Positions 34,201 through 46,307 of a DNA stretch of 64,000 nt are shown in pieces. Source of the stretch: Fomitopsis serialis (Eukaryota > Basidiomycota > Agaricomycetes > Polyporales > Fomitopsidaceae); NCBI RefSeq assembly GCF_022376445.1, contig NW_025954993.1, positions 306,474 through 370,473 of the forward strand. The letters run 5' to 3'. Under the pieces are notes generated by a model. The model made no database searches, was not told where the DNA came from, and saw only the letters and a list, made by a program, of their open reading frames with translations. Every line of letters begins with the position of its first letter. Positions within the stretch are counted from its first letter, which is position 1. The position numbers and the translations under genes are program-made.

Positions 34201-34406
34201 CAATCAATATGCGCCTACGCCTCGATATCGAAAGTACACACCCGCGTTTCGGTAGGTTGGCCCTGAAGAGACAACTGGTCCTCGACACGTGGCACCACCT
34301 CGTCTGGGACGTGCAAGCGCTCCCGGATGACTGGACCTCGGTCCGATGGGTTTTAGTGGGTATTGATCCGGACATCTGCAGTATTGACCGCGGTCCGGGC
34401 GACTGA
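31260..34406 (+). pseudogene. LINE reverse transcriptase C-terminal part, RNase H-like and zinc knuckle
   Basis: Over 1,000 residues remain open. RT blocks: HPDQAGFVPGRHITDQ, VIVALDQEKAYDKVAHDYLW, GVRQGDPLSCLLFDLAIEPL and the catalytic SLFADDTSAFL (FADD form). Downstream are LGAWVGNGVDQVAIW, and the thumb-side FIWGETKSPPIAIETL and VTEGGIGLLDIKSRN. WIEVDGATYTRALVNQLRQR (about 33380-33440) resembles a worn RNase H domain. The C-terminus carries a zf-RVT type finger (DFLWKGVHGAHRIGQYW, then CRLCGVPESLEHILTTC). The frame enters upstream from the LTR and has no ATG of its own in the element. Apart from the gypsy insertion this half is remarkably intact. Confidence 0.88.
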
Positions 34407-34536
34407 GTCCCACACTGGCTTCAACGGCCGTGCGTAAAAGCATTTTCCCCTGGTTGCGCCGGCGGGTCACTCCGCTAGCTGGCTGGGACAGGAGGGCTGA
34501 CCAATTGTCAGTCGCTCCTGCCCCTTACGGCCCTCC

Positions 34537-34555
34537 AAAAAAAAAAAAAAAAAAA
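34537..34555 (+). other. LINE poly(A) tail
   Basis: Nineteen consecutive A residues mark the 3' end of the LINE. They follow a C-rich segment with GGCTGGGACAGGAGGGC. Confidence 0.9.
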
Positions 34556-35249
34556 TTCTGTCAAACCTTCTCCTCATCACCGGATTGATCAACCGGCTCA
34601 TTCACTGCATAGATTTCATTCGATCACTGTCAGGTCTGCGTCGACGACATGATTGGCTACTAGCTCACTCATGCAACGTACTCAATTTTCAATGGTTTCC
34701 TTCTAGTCCACATCCTGAGCTCGTCGCCGCGCAACCTGTTCTAACCTTGTCGGACGTACGTCTCCACTTCTGTGACAGATCCAAGTATCTCAGACGAGGG
34801 TACTCCGGCCGCGCTGACTAGTATAGCGGAAACTACCTACATCGGTGATAAGGTAGTAGCATTCCGCTCCTATGCCCGTGGTCGCCTGATTGCAAAAAAC
34901 CGACATAGAGACGACGTTCGTTCTGCACATGTAGACAGCGCTGTAACAGTCGGTAAAGTTACGTCGCTGTGTGATGTTCATGATACATTCCGTCCAAGTG
35001 GCAACGTGTTGGAGGCAGGCCACTTGTACGTGGCATTCCGCGTAATCCTGTACAGCCGCTAATGTTAGCTCAGTCTTAGCAGAACCGCGGGCCGTCGGAA
35101 CTATGGTATGAGCCTACGATCTATCAGGCTAGTCAACCGCATCATCTCCATTCTTCTAGGGAGAAATGCACAAAAGGCCCTGGCGATGATCACTCGGGAT
35201 TGCCAATCATGCCTATCAACAGCCGCCAGTGTTGGATAGCATATATAAT
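34556..35249. other. Intergenic, no gene recognised
   Basis: First host sequence after the LINE. Only short frames. It contains ATATATAATATG immediately upstream of the next gene. Confidence 0.5.
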
Positions 35250-37058
35250 ATGTCTCTAGGACCTCCAATGCACATTGTACCGCACCCTCCGCGGCGAGAC
35301 ACAATGTTGATCGTTCCGGCTGCAGAAGCAGTCGCCCTTCTGCAAAGCACGTAAGTGCAGGTGACTACTTGCCCTATTCCATAATTTGCGGACATTATTC
35401 TCTACAGGTTCATCCAGAATGTTCTTGACGCGGTTATTATCGGTGAGTGCTTGCTACGCCGTACATTTGAATTTTTGATGACCACCACTTCGCGAACAAA
35501 GCGTTCCTCCTATATGACTATGTCCTCACACTCGGCAGCGAAGTGAACATTCTATGGTCCCGCAGAGGGCCTGTGGTCTCCAGAGTGATGTTTTTCCTTC
35601 TGCGACTATCTATCATCGGAACGGTGATCACGAACATCACCAGCAACTACACCACAAATCTGAACTCGACTGTGAGTCGTGCATATACATCCGACTTGCA
35701 TCGCCGCATGACTGAAACCTCTGGGGTGAAGATTGATGGGTGGGTACTACTGAAAATTCCTATGGGCCGGTCTGGTGTCACGTCGCATCGTTCAGTTGCT
35801 CAGCTACGCTCGACGCAAGTTTGCCATTCGTGTATATAGGCTATCTAGTTGTACCGGGTAAGTTAAGGCATCTGGACACATTACATCTGAGTTCAGTGAA
35901 ATGTAACTGATGCTTAATTTATTGACTTCAACAGCGATCGCCGCTGTACGTGCGTACGCGGTCACCAGCGGGCAGTGGCTCTGGCCAATTGTCACATTAC
36001 TGTTCGGTACAGCAAGCATTGCTACAAACATCGTATGTTCAGCTCTCTTTATAAACCCCACGAGGTCGAACAGCACAAATCTAACATCTGCAATGTTCAG
36101 TATATACAAGTCAAACAGCATCCCATGCTTGTCGAGCTCCAGTCCTCGCCGACCTGTTGGATATATGAGGATTTGTCCGATTCGGTCAATCGAACGTAAG
36201 TGATGCGGAACGCACGAGTCGAAAGGATCACTAATACGAAGCTGATTGCAACAGAGGTAATGCATATCGCAAAGAGTGTACCGGCGTCGACCATGTGTCA
36301 TACCTCTGACTGTCTCACATTCTTAGTGACATTGGTCGTGCTGATATCCAACATGCTGGTTGATGTGGTCGTCATCATTGTGACTTGGGTGTACACCTTC
36401 CACATAGTCAAAGTCCAAGGAAGGAAGATACTATGGACGCGCCGTTCTATCTCCTGGATCCTGCTCAGGGATGGTGCGTCTTTGCAAGTAGTCGAAAATA
36501 AATGGTCAGCTGAAGTGGTCGTCCGCGTCCATTCCATTCAGGCACAATCTACTTCCTGTATCTCCCTGTTCGCCCTATGCCTACTGCAACTATCGCTGAC
36601 TTATCACTAGCGCGATTTTCATTTTGAATTTGATCATCTTCGTCATTGGTGTGTGGTTCAATGTATGTCATTTTAAAGCTACACCTTCAACTTGTCGATG
36701 TCCTAGCGAACTGACAACACATTCCAGACGCTCAACTACCTCAGCAACCTAAGCCTTCCGTAAGCATACACAATAATTCGTGAGTTGTTACCGCATTCTG
36801 GAGCATCATTTACGCAGACTTCAACTGGTACTTGTCTCGCGCTTGGTGATCAACTTGCGGGAAGCGTCCGAAGGGGATATCTACATGGGCTCCCACAACA
36901 CATCCGCCGAGATCGGGGGGCCTGCGAATGCTACTGCCGAGGTATCGACTGTGAGATTCGATCATACAGCGACCCATACTGTTGAGAACACATCGAGTAT
37001 GTTCGTTCGGGTCCTCTGCACCCAGAACCGACACTCAAAATTGTGCAACACTAGGTAG
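35250..37058 (+). CDS. DUF6533-type multi-pass membrane protein
   Basis: Start at ATG 35250 (MSLGPPMHIVPHPPRRD). Several short introns, for example between QST and FIQNVLDAVII, and before AFLLYDYVLTLGSEVNILW, the hallmark of the DUF6533 segment (LLxYDYxLTxxxEV). Membrane helices are visible at VVSRVMFFLLRLSIIG, ASLPFVYIGYLVVP, LWPIVTLLFGTASIATNI, FLVTLVVLISNMLVDVVVIIVTWVY, GTIYFLYL and IFILNLIIFVIGVW. The C-terminal tail (LVSRLVINLREASEGDIYMGS) is polar. These fungal proteins resemble seven-helix receptors and are greatly expanded in agaricomycetes, but no function is established. Exon borders in 35670-36600 are approximate; no definite frame break was found. Confidence 0.75.
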
Positions 37059-38107
37059 AGTGGATTCCAGTATTGAAGAGGGAAGCATTGACGAAGGGGC
37101 CAGTGCGTTCGCTTTTGCAATTTCCGTTTGAAAGGTGCAACTCATGTGCGCATTGGCAGGTGAACTCGAACAACTCGGCATTCACTCCTCCGGCGCGGGG
37201 AGACCCCCTCCGATGGATGTGTATGAAGAGCCAATGAGCTCTGAATGTGTAGAATCTGTCTGACTGGTCGGAGAATGCCCGTCGCGAATACTTGGGAATC
37301 AGTGCTACACTGCTATGTAAACGGCGAAGTCCGAATAACGTGCGGCTAGGCGGTCCTACATGGATCCTTCATTGTCTTGGCAGTCTGCAAGAACCACTCA
37401 AAACTGAACCTATACTAATGATGTTGTCAATCCGTGCCAGTGTTGAAATGTTGAAAACTGCTGCGGCCTCTAGATCTAGGCTAAATTCAACGATGCCGCG
37501 GGTACGTCGGCGTCCGGTCACGGTTGTGCTTCTCCTTGTCTATCTATCTCGAAAATGCTCACGTCGCCTCAAGGCCTTGATCAGGTCTCAAGATCTCAAT
37601 CTCCACATGAGCCGGTGATTTTACCACCAGGATGTCGAATTACAAGTCGAAAGCACAGAAATCGGTGATGGCCGGGGGCCGTACGTACGGCGGCGCGACA
37701 GATACGGAATGATACGCCGTCGTCAGGGCAGGACATGGCTTCCCATTTTCCATGTGAGAGGTCACGCTGAGCCCAGTTCGTGCATTCACTGGGTTTGGCA
37801 GACATCATAACGGCCGTGGACATCGTCAATGATACCGAGGATCTGCCCTACACGACTCGGAGACCCCAGTGCTCCCCGAGGAAGTAGGTAGGCCTAGAAC
37901 GGAGTAAGCTCACTGCGACTCTACAGATACGGTGTTCATGCACTGGCACCGTGACATGCTTCATGCTTGCCAGTGCTTGCTATGCATGATGAAATTTAGT
38001 CACTTTTGACAGCAGCCTGCGATCTCAACGGCTGCAGTTCGCTCGTACGGCGTATATATATCTCGCTACGCATCACCAGCTCGCCAGTTCCCCTACTCTG
38101 CACTCTA
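37059..38107. other. Intergenic, no gene recognised
   Basis: About 1 kb with short frames only. GTATATATATC at 38052-38062 is a likely TATA box for the glycosyltransferase 46 bp downstream. Confidence 0.5.
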
Positions 38108-40229
38108 ATGGCTGACACTACAGGTTCCTCGGAGTCAGTACCGGCCTCAAAGCACATCGTCTTTTTTGTCTACAATGCCTGGGGTGAGTGTTGGAATTTT
38201 GCGGCGTCGTGCACCTCAACTTTTTGACGGCACCCTTCCATAGGTCACCACCGACCGCTCTGTGCGTTCGCAGCGAGAGCGGTAAAAGCCCAGCGGCTGT
38301 ACATCACCTATCTAGTCCCTGACAAATTCGTCGACCGCGTATATCAAGAGCTCAGGCGTAACTTCGAGCCGGAAGAGACAGAACTCTTGAGTCTCGTGCG
38401 GTAAGCGTACGATCATAGCATTCGATCACAGTATACTGACAGCAGGTCGAACCCAGGGTTGTAGGCCTCCCGAACAAATCTAGTAACCCTCTGCACCGCG
38501 ACGCTCTCGACGAAGGCTTCACGAAGTCGTTCGGCACTCTCGTGAGAGGGGAGCGGATTACGTGCCCCTCTACAGGCATTACTCACGCCTCTCTGCCGCA
38601 CATTGACTGTGTCATCCTCGACGTGAGTGACCTGTAACACTAGAGAGTAATTGCGACGTTGACACGATCATAGATCTATGCAAAACAGCCTCTGGACTTT
38701 GTCAGGGAAACCGGCCTCAAGTCCGTGAAGATCCTCGTCTGGTACTCAGCAGCCGCAGCAGCTCTTCTCTCCTTTTACGGCCCTGAAAGGACGGGCGGAA
38801 GAAATGCAGCGTTTTCTCGAGTCCACGAGGAAGTCAAGCGTAGTGGACGCCCGCTTCACCAGGTCGCTGCTGAGGTATCTACGCGTTGTCACATCCCTTC
38901 CTCGTGCGCGACCAATATGTCCCACAGGCCTGTCTTGCTTGCCCCGGCTCAGTGATAGAGATCCCAGGCCTGCCTCCGATGTACGACTATGAACTCTTCC
39001 CTCAGGAAGTAAGCATGCGTCGAAACAGCGAAGGTGCTCCGGTACTCACAGTCGCGATAGGTCCCCTTTAGAGATATGATGGCTGTCATGTTTTTTGACA
39101 CGTATCAGTACGTTTGGCGCGGATTTGTCTGGTGCGAATTTGATCCTAATGGAGAACAGGACGCTCGACGGATGCGACGGTGTCATCTTGTCAACCCCAG
39201 AGTGCTACGAACCGGAGACGATAGATGCTGTCAGGAAGTACTACAAGGAAACGTCACGCAGCATCTTCGTCTGTGGGCCGCTTACCGCCTCTAGCTCGCG
39301 GGCCACGGTCTCTGAGGATCAAGGTCCTCAAGCAGCAGCAGTAGAGCAAGTGTTGGATCGGGCACTCCAAGAACGCGGGAAGGGGTCTCTGCTCTATGTG
39401 CGTGCTGCTTAGACAACATGCGTGAGTTCAGCGCATCTCACGTTCCTTGCGCGTAGATTTCTTTCGGATCGCTCTTCTGGCCTCCTGCGCCAGAGAGACT
39501 TTGGGCCGTCTTGGACGTCGTGATGGAATTGGGCATACCCTTCGTACGCTGTCCTATGTCCGGCAATGCACAATGAATGTTTGACTTCCGGACACCGACT
39601 ACCCATTGCAGATCATGGCACATGCCTCAGGTTTGGCCGCCATTCCGGACGCAGTCAAGCAGAAAGTGGATGCATATCCGTACGGCATGATGTCCCGCTG
39701 GTGTCCGCAGCAGATGATCTTAGCTCATCCGGTACGGCACATTCTGATCCCTTCTGCGACGGCTGACCGACTCTGCACAGGCCACAGGGTGGTTCCTCAC
39801 TCACGGAGGACACAACAGTGTCGTCGAGTCGATCAGCCAGGGTGTGCCTATGTAAGTACAGTCCCCTGCCGTCCATTCCGGTCCTCTCATAGCATCCTGC
39901 CTTGTAGGATTTGCTGGCCACATCACTACGACCAACCCACTAACGCGATTCATCTGAGCTGCAATCTCGACATCGCGTACGAGCTGTTCGAGGTCCGGAC
40001 CGAGAACGGTTTGAGGCCCATCCACCGCACCGGAAGAGCACCCGAAGCTACTGTGGAGTCAGTAAAGCGGGAGGCGAAAGAGGTTCTGCAAGCGGCATTT
40101 GGTGAGGACGGGGAGCGCAAGCGGAGAAACACGCAAAAACTTCGAGCAGCCCTTGGAGAGGCGTGGACGGACAGTGGTCGGGCGACAAAGGAGCTGCGAG
40201 CTTTCCTGAGTTCACTGGATGATCAGTAA
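38108..40229 (+). CDS. UDP-glycosyltransferase (GT1 type)
   Basis: Transfers sugar from a UDP-sugar to a small acceptor, probably a sterol, lipid or phenolic. ATG 38108 begins MADTTGSSESVPASKHIVFF. About nine introns of 45-70 bp are inferred from frame joins, among them NAWG/HHRPLCAFAARAV, LVR/VVGLPNKSS and AE/ACLACPGSVIEIPGLPPMYDYE. The N-terminal acceptor domain includes HIDCVILD and LKSVKILVWYS. The C-terminal donor domain has LYISFGSLFWPP, RWCPQQMILAHP and the signature ATGWFLTHGGHNSVVESISQ, then GVPMICWPHHYDQPTNA (39700-39960). One join near 39110-39170 is unclear. The family is expanded in wood-decay fungi and is usually linked to detoxification. Confidence 0.9.
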
Positions 40230-40685
40230 ACAGTACTGCAGTAACGTTGAGGATGTGTATGTACACGGCGCACGCCAGACGGTATACATGATTCGACTTA
40301 TTAGTGACCAGTACTTACAGTGGTGGTTCGGTCTTGCATTCAGTGATGTTTATTACACCTATACTAATGTTGTTATCAACCCTTTATCGCAATAGTAGCG
40401 CCCATAACTTACCCCGCACTACCATTCTTCTCGACTCCGGCTGGCTGCTCCTTCCTACAGCACTGCGCAGTAGGTTTGAGAACGTTCCCAAAGGTTAGTG
40501 AACTCTCGGTGACCGTCACTCGTGCAACAGGTCGGCGCCCAGGGGTGATCAGCATTGGATGCTCACACGCGTACGGACCAACGCTAACGCTGGCATTGAC
40601 TCCCGAACAGAGGTGAGCTATGCCAAAGTAGGCTTGTGACCATTCTCAATGCGACCCAGGTTTGAAAGGACACGAACTGTATGCC
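40230..40685. other. Intergenic, possible 5'UTR intron of the transporter
   Basis: GTGAGC at 40614 and CCCAG ending at 40660 would define a leader intron before the transporter ATG at 40686. No other gene is seen. Confidence 0.4.
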
Positions 40686-43144
40686 ATGTCTGGTTCGGAG
40701 GATGGGCGGGGACCGGCTGCTCGGATGCACAGACGGAAGACGAGTAGAGAGGAGGACACGAACGACTTCAAGTTCCCGAGATCGCAAACACCGCCTGGAG
40801 GTCCCGCAAACGGGATGAACGGGATGAACGGGGTGAACGGGGCGAACGGGCATGCTAATCTTGAACTTCCACCATCGCCCTCTCGCACACGCGTCGTCTC
40901 GAGTCCGTCGACGAACGGGATGCCGTCGTATCTCGACCCACCACCTTCCACGGGCCACCAGCGCACGACCTTCGGCGCGCCCCGTCCGTTGAGTATGGTC
41001 AATGGATCCTCTCTACCGCCTCGCAGACACCAACCTCCAGCCATGCGCCAGTCCTTATCCTTGCCGGGCAACTCTCACTCGCGCGCTCGTTCGATCTCCG
41101 GTCCCTTCTCCCCCGCAAGCCCATCCCCCCTCTCATTCTCATTCCCGGCAGATGGACCTCCGACAGGCAAGCTGCCTGCGTCCGCCACAGCACCGGAGAT
41201 GCGTACGAAGGAGAACGGCATCGGCCCGTCACCATCCATGTCCTCGCAGGCCCATGCTCGGCGGCATTCGCGCATCCACTCGCGCAACCTCTCAGTCTTC
41301 TTCCCTCGTCCTGGGACATTACCCTCGACAGCCATCGCCGAGGATGGCGGGCAGGAGATCGTATATGGAGGACCCCCGGAAGGCGTACCAATGCCTTCAG
41401 CCTCGCCTGGTCCTGGCAACCGGGAGTTTCGACAAGGGTTCTCATTCGGCGGACGAGCTCCACTGTCTGCTCCTGTACACCCTATGCCTTCAATGGGACC
41501 CTCGTCCTCAAACGAAAACTCGCGCAGAGGCCACCACCACAAGCATTCGCTCTCCCATAGTTTCTTCTCTTTCCTGGAACCCGGTACCAATCAAGACGAG
41601 CTCCACACCACTCCAGCGCCGGTACCTGTGAGCCCATGGATGCCGATCTCGCCGTTCCCCCATGAGACGTATGCCGACGAGAAGCATGCACCTCTGCTGA
41701 ACGGTCATGCAACCCGCGACCAGAGCGCACCGGAGAAGGTTCGAGCTTTGCCGAAGATCGCGCCGGAGGCTGTAGGCGTAGCCGTGACCGAGTTCCTGCT
41801 CGGTGTATGGCTATGGATTACAGCGCAGCAAGTGGGCTCGCTCGCGTGCACAGGGCTGGGGTACTGGATCGTATTCGACGCGTTCGGCGTCGCCTTAGGA
41901 CACATCGTGCCAGGATACCTGGCGTCACCTTCGATGCAAGCCCAGTACCGGAGACCTTTCGGGTGAGATCTTTTAACTTCTGCGTTGAGAGATACTGACA
42001 GGTTGGATTGGGCAGCAATGCGCGCCTGGAGACGGTGGTCGCGTTTGCTCAGTCAGTCTACCTTATCTTTGCGTCTGTGTACGTCTGCAAGGAGACCGTC
42101 GAGCATCTCCTGCTCTCGTCCGGAGAGGGACATCACCATCACAATGGGGATGAAGTACAAGAATTCTTCGGGTTCGTACATTCGCGTGGCATCGCGAGCT
42201 GTCAGAGCTGACGTCTCTCGCAGCGTCGACTTCCCTTTCTGGCTGCTCCTCATCACCCTCGCCTCGCTGCTCACGACAACATTTGGCTTCAACAATCATT
42301 CGAAGCTGGTTAGCAGTACGTGCATAGACGGGTACAACAACGGTGATATTCTGACTTGGTTCTGTGTTTTGCTAGCTGCGGGGAACCATATCCCTCCTTT
42401 GACCACATATTTGCCCTCCCGCTATCGTTACTTCGCGTCGTCACTAACATACCCTCCTCGACTAATGAACCTCCTAACAAACCCATATACACTCGCACCC
42501 ATAGTCTTTTGTATGGTCCTACTCGTAGGCCCAAGTTTCATCCCTCCGTCAGTACCTCAGATCCACGTTGTGATACCTGTCACTGATTGACGCAATGTGC
42601 AGCTGGCAGCACCGGTTCTTCGATCTTGTCTTAGCAGGATTCGAAACGGTCGCCACGTTCAGCATTGCGTACTCGGCTGCGGTCGCCCTCGGCGCCGTCC
42701 TCCTGCAAACGTCCCCCGCACGAGGGCTCGCCGGGGGGCGCATGGAGGCGTTCCTTCGAGCCATGCGCGAGGTCTGTCCTCTCATACCCGGGCTCGCATC
42801 CGTCGCTGACTACGCTCTCGCCACAGATTGAACGCCATCCGCAAGTCGTGCACCTCCCAGCACCTCACATCTGGCAGCTCACGCCGAATCTGACGCTCCC
42901 CCAAGAGCACTGGATGTATGCGCACCACCCCGTGTCCGCTATCGACACGAAGGCCCAGGGCCCGGCGCAGTCGCTCGTCGTCACGCTCGAGCTGCACGTC
43001 CGGCAAGACCTCGACGACGACCAGGTGCTCGGCCTGACGAAGTGGGCGTGGGAGCGCTGCTCACATGCGCTGCACTTCGGGTCGAGGGGTGGCGAGGGCG
43101 GCGAGGCGGAGGCGGAGGTCACCGTCGGCATAGTCAGGGAGTGA
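40686..43144 (+). CDS. Zinc transporter of the cation diffusion facilitator family, Zrg17-like
   Basis: ATG 40686 (MSGSEDGRGPAARMHRRK). About 330 disordered residues rich in S, P, G and H come first, with NGMNGMNGVNGANG repeats. Membrane segments follow: VGVAVTEFLLGVWLWIT, LGYWIVFDAFGVALGHIVPGY, VVAFAQSVYLIFASVYV, then a His-rich loop (GEGHHHHNGDE), FPFWLLLITLASLLTTTFGF, YTLAPIVFCMVLLVG and FFDLVLAGFETVATFSIAYSAAVALGAV. The cytosolic C-terminal domain ends in HPQVVHLPAPHIWQLTPN and ECTVGIVRE-like strands. Helix 2 has FDAFG rather than a clear HxxxD site, which fits the Zrg17 type, known in yeast as the partner of Msc2 in an endoplasmic-reticulum zinc transporter. That role is by analogy. Confidence 0.75.
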
Positions 43145-43389
43145 GCTTCGCGGACCTGTGCGTGCGTAATGGGTGATAATGAGTAGAAGGATACGCTGCG
43201 TGATTTGGGCTTGGGTGTTCGTTTTCTTGTATTTATAGCTTTCGGCACTTCGTGTATATAACTCACGTACGCTCCTTGAATACCGATAGGCAGACAACGC
43301 GGACTGGGCCAAGACCGGCAATAAAGTGTAGCATTCGACATGACACGGCGCATACGGTCATACAGAGGGAGGGACATGTGGGGAGGTCC

Positions 43390-44850
43390 TTACTTTTTGC
43401 CTTTCGCCGGAGCCTTGTCTTTGCCTTTGCCTTTGCCGAAGGACTTGCCCTCGAATCCTGGGCGAGCTTTGTTCTTCGTCTTGCCGGCCTTGCCCTTGTC
43501 GTTCCGTCGCTCATGGCGCGAGGCGATGTTGTCCGTCCGCTTCTTCTGCTTCGCGGCCATGCTGGTGGCGAGCTGCTCCTTCCGCTGGTCCCTGCGATTC
43601 GACTAAGTTCGGCACACCCAGCGGGAACTCGAAAGAGGACATGTGCGCACCACTCCTTCTTGCTCTTCTGCTTCACCTTGTCCTTCCGCTTCGCCGCCTT
43701 CTTCAGCCGGCCCTCGTCGTCGTGCACCTTCACGCCCTCCATCCGCGCCTCGGCCTTCTCCCACTTCTCGCGCTCCTCCAGCGCCTTCCGCTTCTCCTCG
43801 GGCATGGACGCCGCTTTCTCCTTCCGAGAGGCGAGCTGCTCGAGTGCCTGCGACGGGTTCGACGAGGTCTTGAGATGCGCCTTCTTGCTGCTGTTGGAGG
43901 AGCCGGCGACGGCGGAGAACGCGATGCTGGTGAACTTGGCCTTCGGATCGTGCGGGTGGCCCGCCTTGGATGAAGGCCCCTCATCCGGCACGAGCAGTTG
44001 GGTCTGCGAACCGTCAATAAAAGACTTTCTCGTGCCACCGTGAGCTGTACGCACCTGGGTGGGTGGGCCCTTGTCCCGCGACTGGTCCTTGTCCTTCCCC
44101 TTCTTCCCCTTCATCTCCTCCTCTCTGCGGATCTTCTCCTTGGTCTCCTTCCGCCGCCGCTCCCGCATCGCCGCCCGCTGCCTGCGCCGCTCCTCGAGCA
44201 GCTCGTCCCTGCTCCCCGCCTCACCGTCCCCGCCGACCTTCGGTCCCCTCCGTAGCTGGGCCATGCGTGCATGCAGCTTTTCGCGCAGCGCCTCGATCCC
44301 GCCGGTCTCGGGCATGGGCACCATGTCGTCCTCGGACTCTGCTGCGTCCTCCCGTAGGTCCATGGGCTCGTCTACGTCCATCCCGTCCGAGCCGGACTCG
44401 GCGTCGGCCTGAGAGGCCTTCCGCTTGCCCTTGCTCTTCGCGCTCGCGGCATTGTCGGACGCCTTCAGACCCTCGTTCTGGATGTCGAGGATGGTTTTGT
44501 GGTTTGCGGGGTCGAGCTGGGGCGCACGTCGTCATGAAAAACTTCAGCGACGCAGCTTTCCGACACACCTTCTCTTTCTTCGCTTTTTTCGACGCCTCCT
44601 TGATGGCCTGCTTCGGCGCCTTCTGTTTCTTACTGTGCTTTTGGTATTTGGAGGCGATCTATCCCAGAGAAGAGACGGGTGTTGGCTCGCGCTCCCGGGC
44701 TTGTCTCAAGACAGGCTGGAATGCACTGACCTGCTCTTCGCTTTGCTCCTGCACTAGGTAATACCTTGCCGGAATAAGCTTCAAAAGAGTTTCGAACGTT
44801 TGGTTGTGCCTCTCGAGAGATGCCCTCAGGTCTGCCGCTGGTGTGGGCAT
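43390..44850 (-). CDS. SURF6/Rrp14 ribosome biogenesis protein
   Basis: Nucleolar protein for pre-rRNA processing. Read from ATG 44850 (MPTPAADLRASLERHNQTF) to TAA 43390. Four introns of about 50-70 bp are placed, for example between EEQ and IASKYQKHSKKQK, and between KEK and LDPANHKTIL. The N-terminal Rrp14 motif (LRASLERHNQTFETLLKLIPARYYL) is followed by Lys-rich sequence. The SURF6 region has GIEALREKLHARMAQLRRG, SRDELLEERRRQRAAMRER, FTSIAFSAVAG and LKKAAKRKDKVKQKSKKEW. The C-terminus is basic and Gly/Lys-rich (RNDKGKAGKTKNKARPGF, GKGKGKDKAPAKGKK). No frame break is seen. It converges tail to tail with the zinc transporter, the stops being about 245 bp apart. Confidence 0.9.
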
Positions 44851-45282
44851 GTCCACTCGGATAACCGTTGAGTATAATATGGTGGGAGGAGCGGGCGAGA
44901 GGTCGATAGTGTTGGTGGTAGGTACCAGGAGCCTCTCTCGGCCCTCATCAGATCTGACGCGCGCCAGGAATTTCGTAAGCGCCCATGTACGCTCCTCAGC
45001 ACTCTACCGCACTCTAAGTACCGTACCAAATCATTATGACAATGCTCCGCTCGAGCAGTGCCACTGCACCTTTGAGGATCTCAAACCATGCTACAATGCC
45101 CTGAGCATCCAGTACAAGTCAACTCACGATTGTCGAAGCAGATAGATGGTGTCAATGAATATTTTGTGGTGGGTGGCCAACGCGGAAAACGGTAAAGCAT
45201 AAGCACTGGTACAAGTGCCTGCAACGAGCAGCAATTGTATAGAGCGACAAGAGGGGAGTAAATGTGACGATGACGGATGCAA
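44851..45282. other. Intergenic, promoter side of SURF6
   Basis: No gene recognised. It probably holds the SURF6 promoter. Confidence 0.45.
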
Positions 45283-46229
45283 CTATGGTGGGTGTGAGTC
45301 TGCTACACTCATTGATCGGCCTTTACGAGGTGGATTGCGACGCAGCACGGGCTTCTCGGAGCGTACAACAGGTGGCTCTGCCTGAGCACTGGCAGTAGCC
45401 TTGGGCCGCTCATCTGGCATGCGACTTCCACTGGCACAATGTCCTTGTTCAAGGCGAGGCTGAGCTGAGTCGTGGACAGTGGCGAGGCCACTGAGGCGGG
45501 CTGGGACAGGCTCCCTAGCAGTGCCAGGAAGAGGACCGGGAACCGTGCACCCATCTAGTACAGCAGACACATTAGAGACTCGGAACGTAAGAAACGATGG
45601 ACAGACTCACCAGAGCTGAAGATCGTAGCAGTACCATCAGCAGCGGCATGGCTGGCCATAGAGGCCTGCCCATCAGTCTCCGTATCGTCCGGGGCTGCCG
45701 GGATGGCTACCTTGCGGCGAGGGCGAGGCCTACCCTGCTGCGTAACATCTGTTGCTCGGTGGCCAGCACTGGCCACCTCCTTGCGACCAGCTGCAGCCGC
45801 GCCGGCATCCTCCAACTTCCGCAAGGAGTGTGCAGTTGTCCCGCCTCGCGGTTGCTTCCCTATGAGGCGGGAGTTAGCAGCAACAACCTGCTGCTTGCGC
45901 TTTGCCTCCTTCCTCGCTGTGCGAGACGCGGTTTGCTCCTCCAAACTCACAAGCCCCTCCTGAGCCAAACGTGCCTCCTCCTTCCTCGCTAAGTCCTCAC
46001 GCTTCCGCTTCCGCTCTAGCTTCTTCCGCAGGACTTCAATCTCTTACTCCTTGAGTCGGAGGAGTGCGTGATCGCGCTGGACTTGGTCCATGCATGCCTG
46101 TGCGATGATGCGGAGCTCGTTGGCCTGCTCCATGAGAACGGTACGGGAGGCATAGGGAGGAGGAGGAAGAGGTAGTCCGGCAAGAATAAAGCCAACCGGT
46201 TGGCCTGAGAAAGGGAGACCTGTGTTCAT
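45283..46229 (-). pseudogene. Coiled-coil hypothetical protein with one internal stop
   Basis: Open from ATG 46229 (MNTGLPFSGQPVGFILAG) to a single TAA at 46044-46046, beyond which the same frame continues as a coiled coil (EIEVLRKKLERKRKRED, EEARLAQEGLVSLEEQ). A 57 bp intron (GTGAGT to CTAG) follows SSG, and a last exon ends at 45283 (RSMSVADSHPP). It is polar and basic, and no family is recognised. Continuity on both sides of the TAA suggests a recent nonsense mutation or a sequence error. The nearby inverted repeat at 46308-46421 hints at mobile-element origin. Confidence 0.5.
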
Positions 46230-46307
46230 GGTGTCGTAGCGGTAGTAGGCGGGGATGTTCGTAAAGGTTCGAAACCCCCGGTGCGTCGTACGTACGGTCA
46301 TATATAC

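Larger units (their letters stand above)
31255..34555 (+). mobile_element. 3' fragment of the LINE with poly(A) tail
   Basis: Continuation of 10150-11748 after the gypsy insertion. It ends in 19 A residues (34537-34555), the usual LINE 3' terminus. I could not find a target duplication around the whole LINE, in keeping with an uncertain 5' end. Confidence 0.9.
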
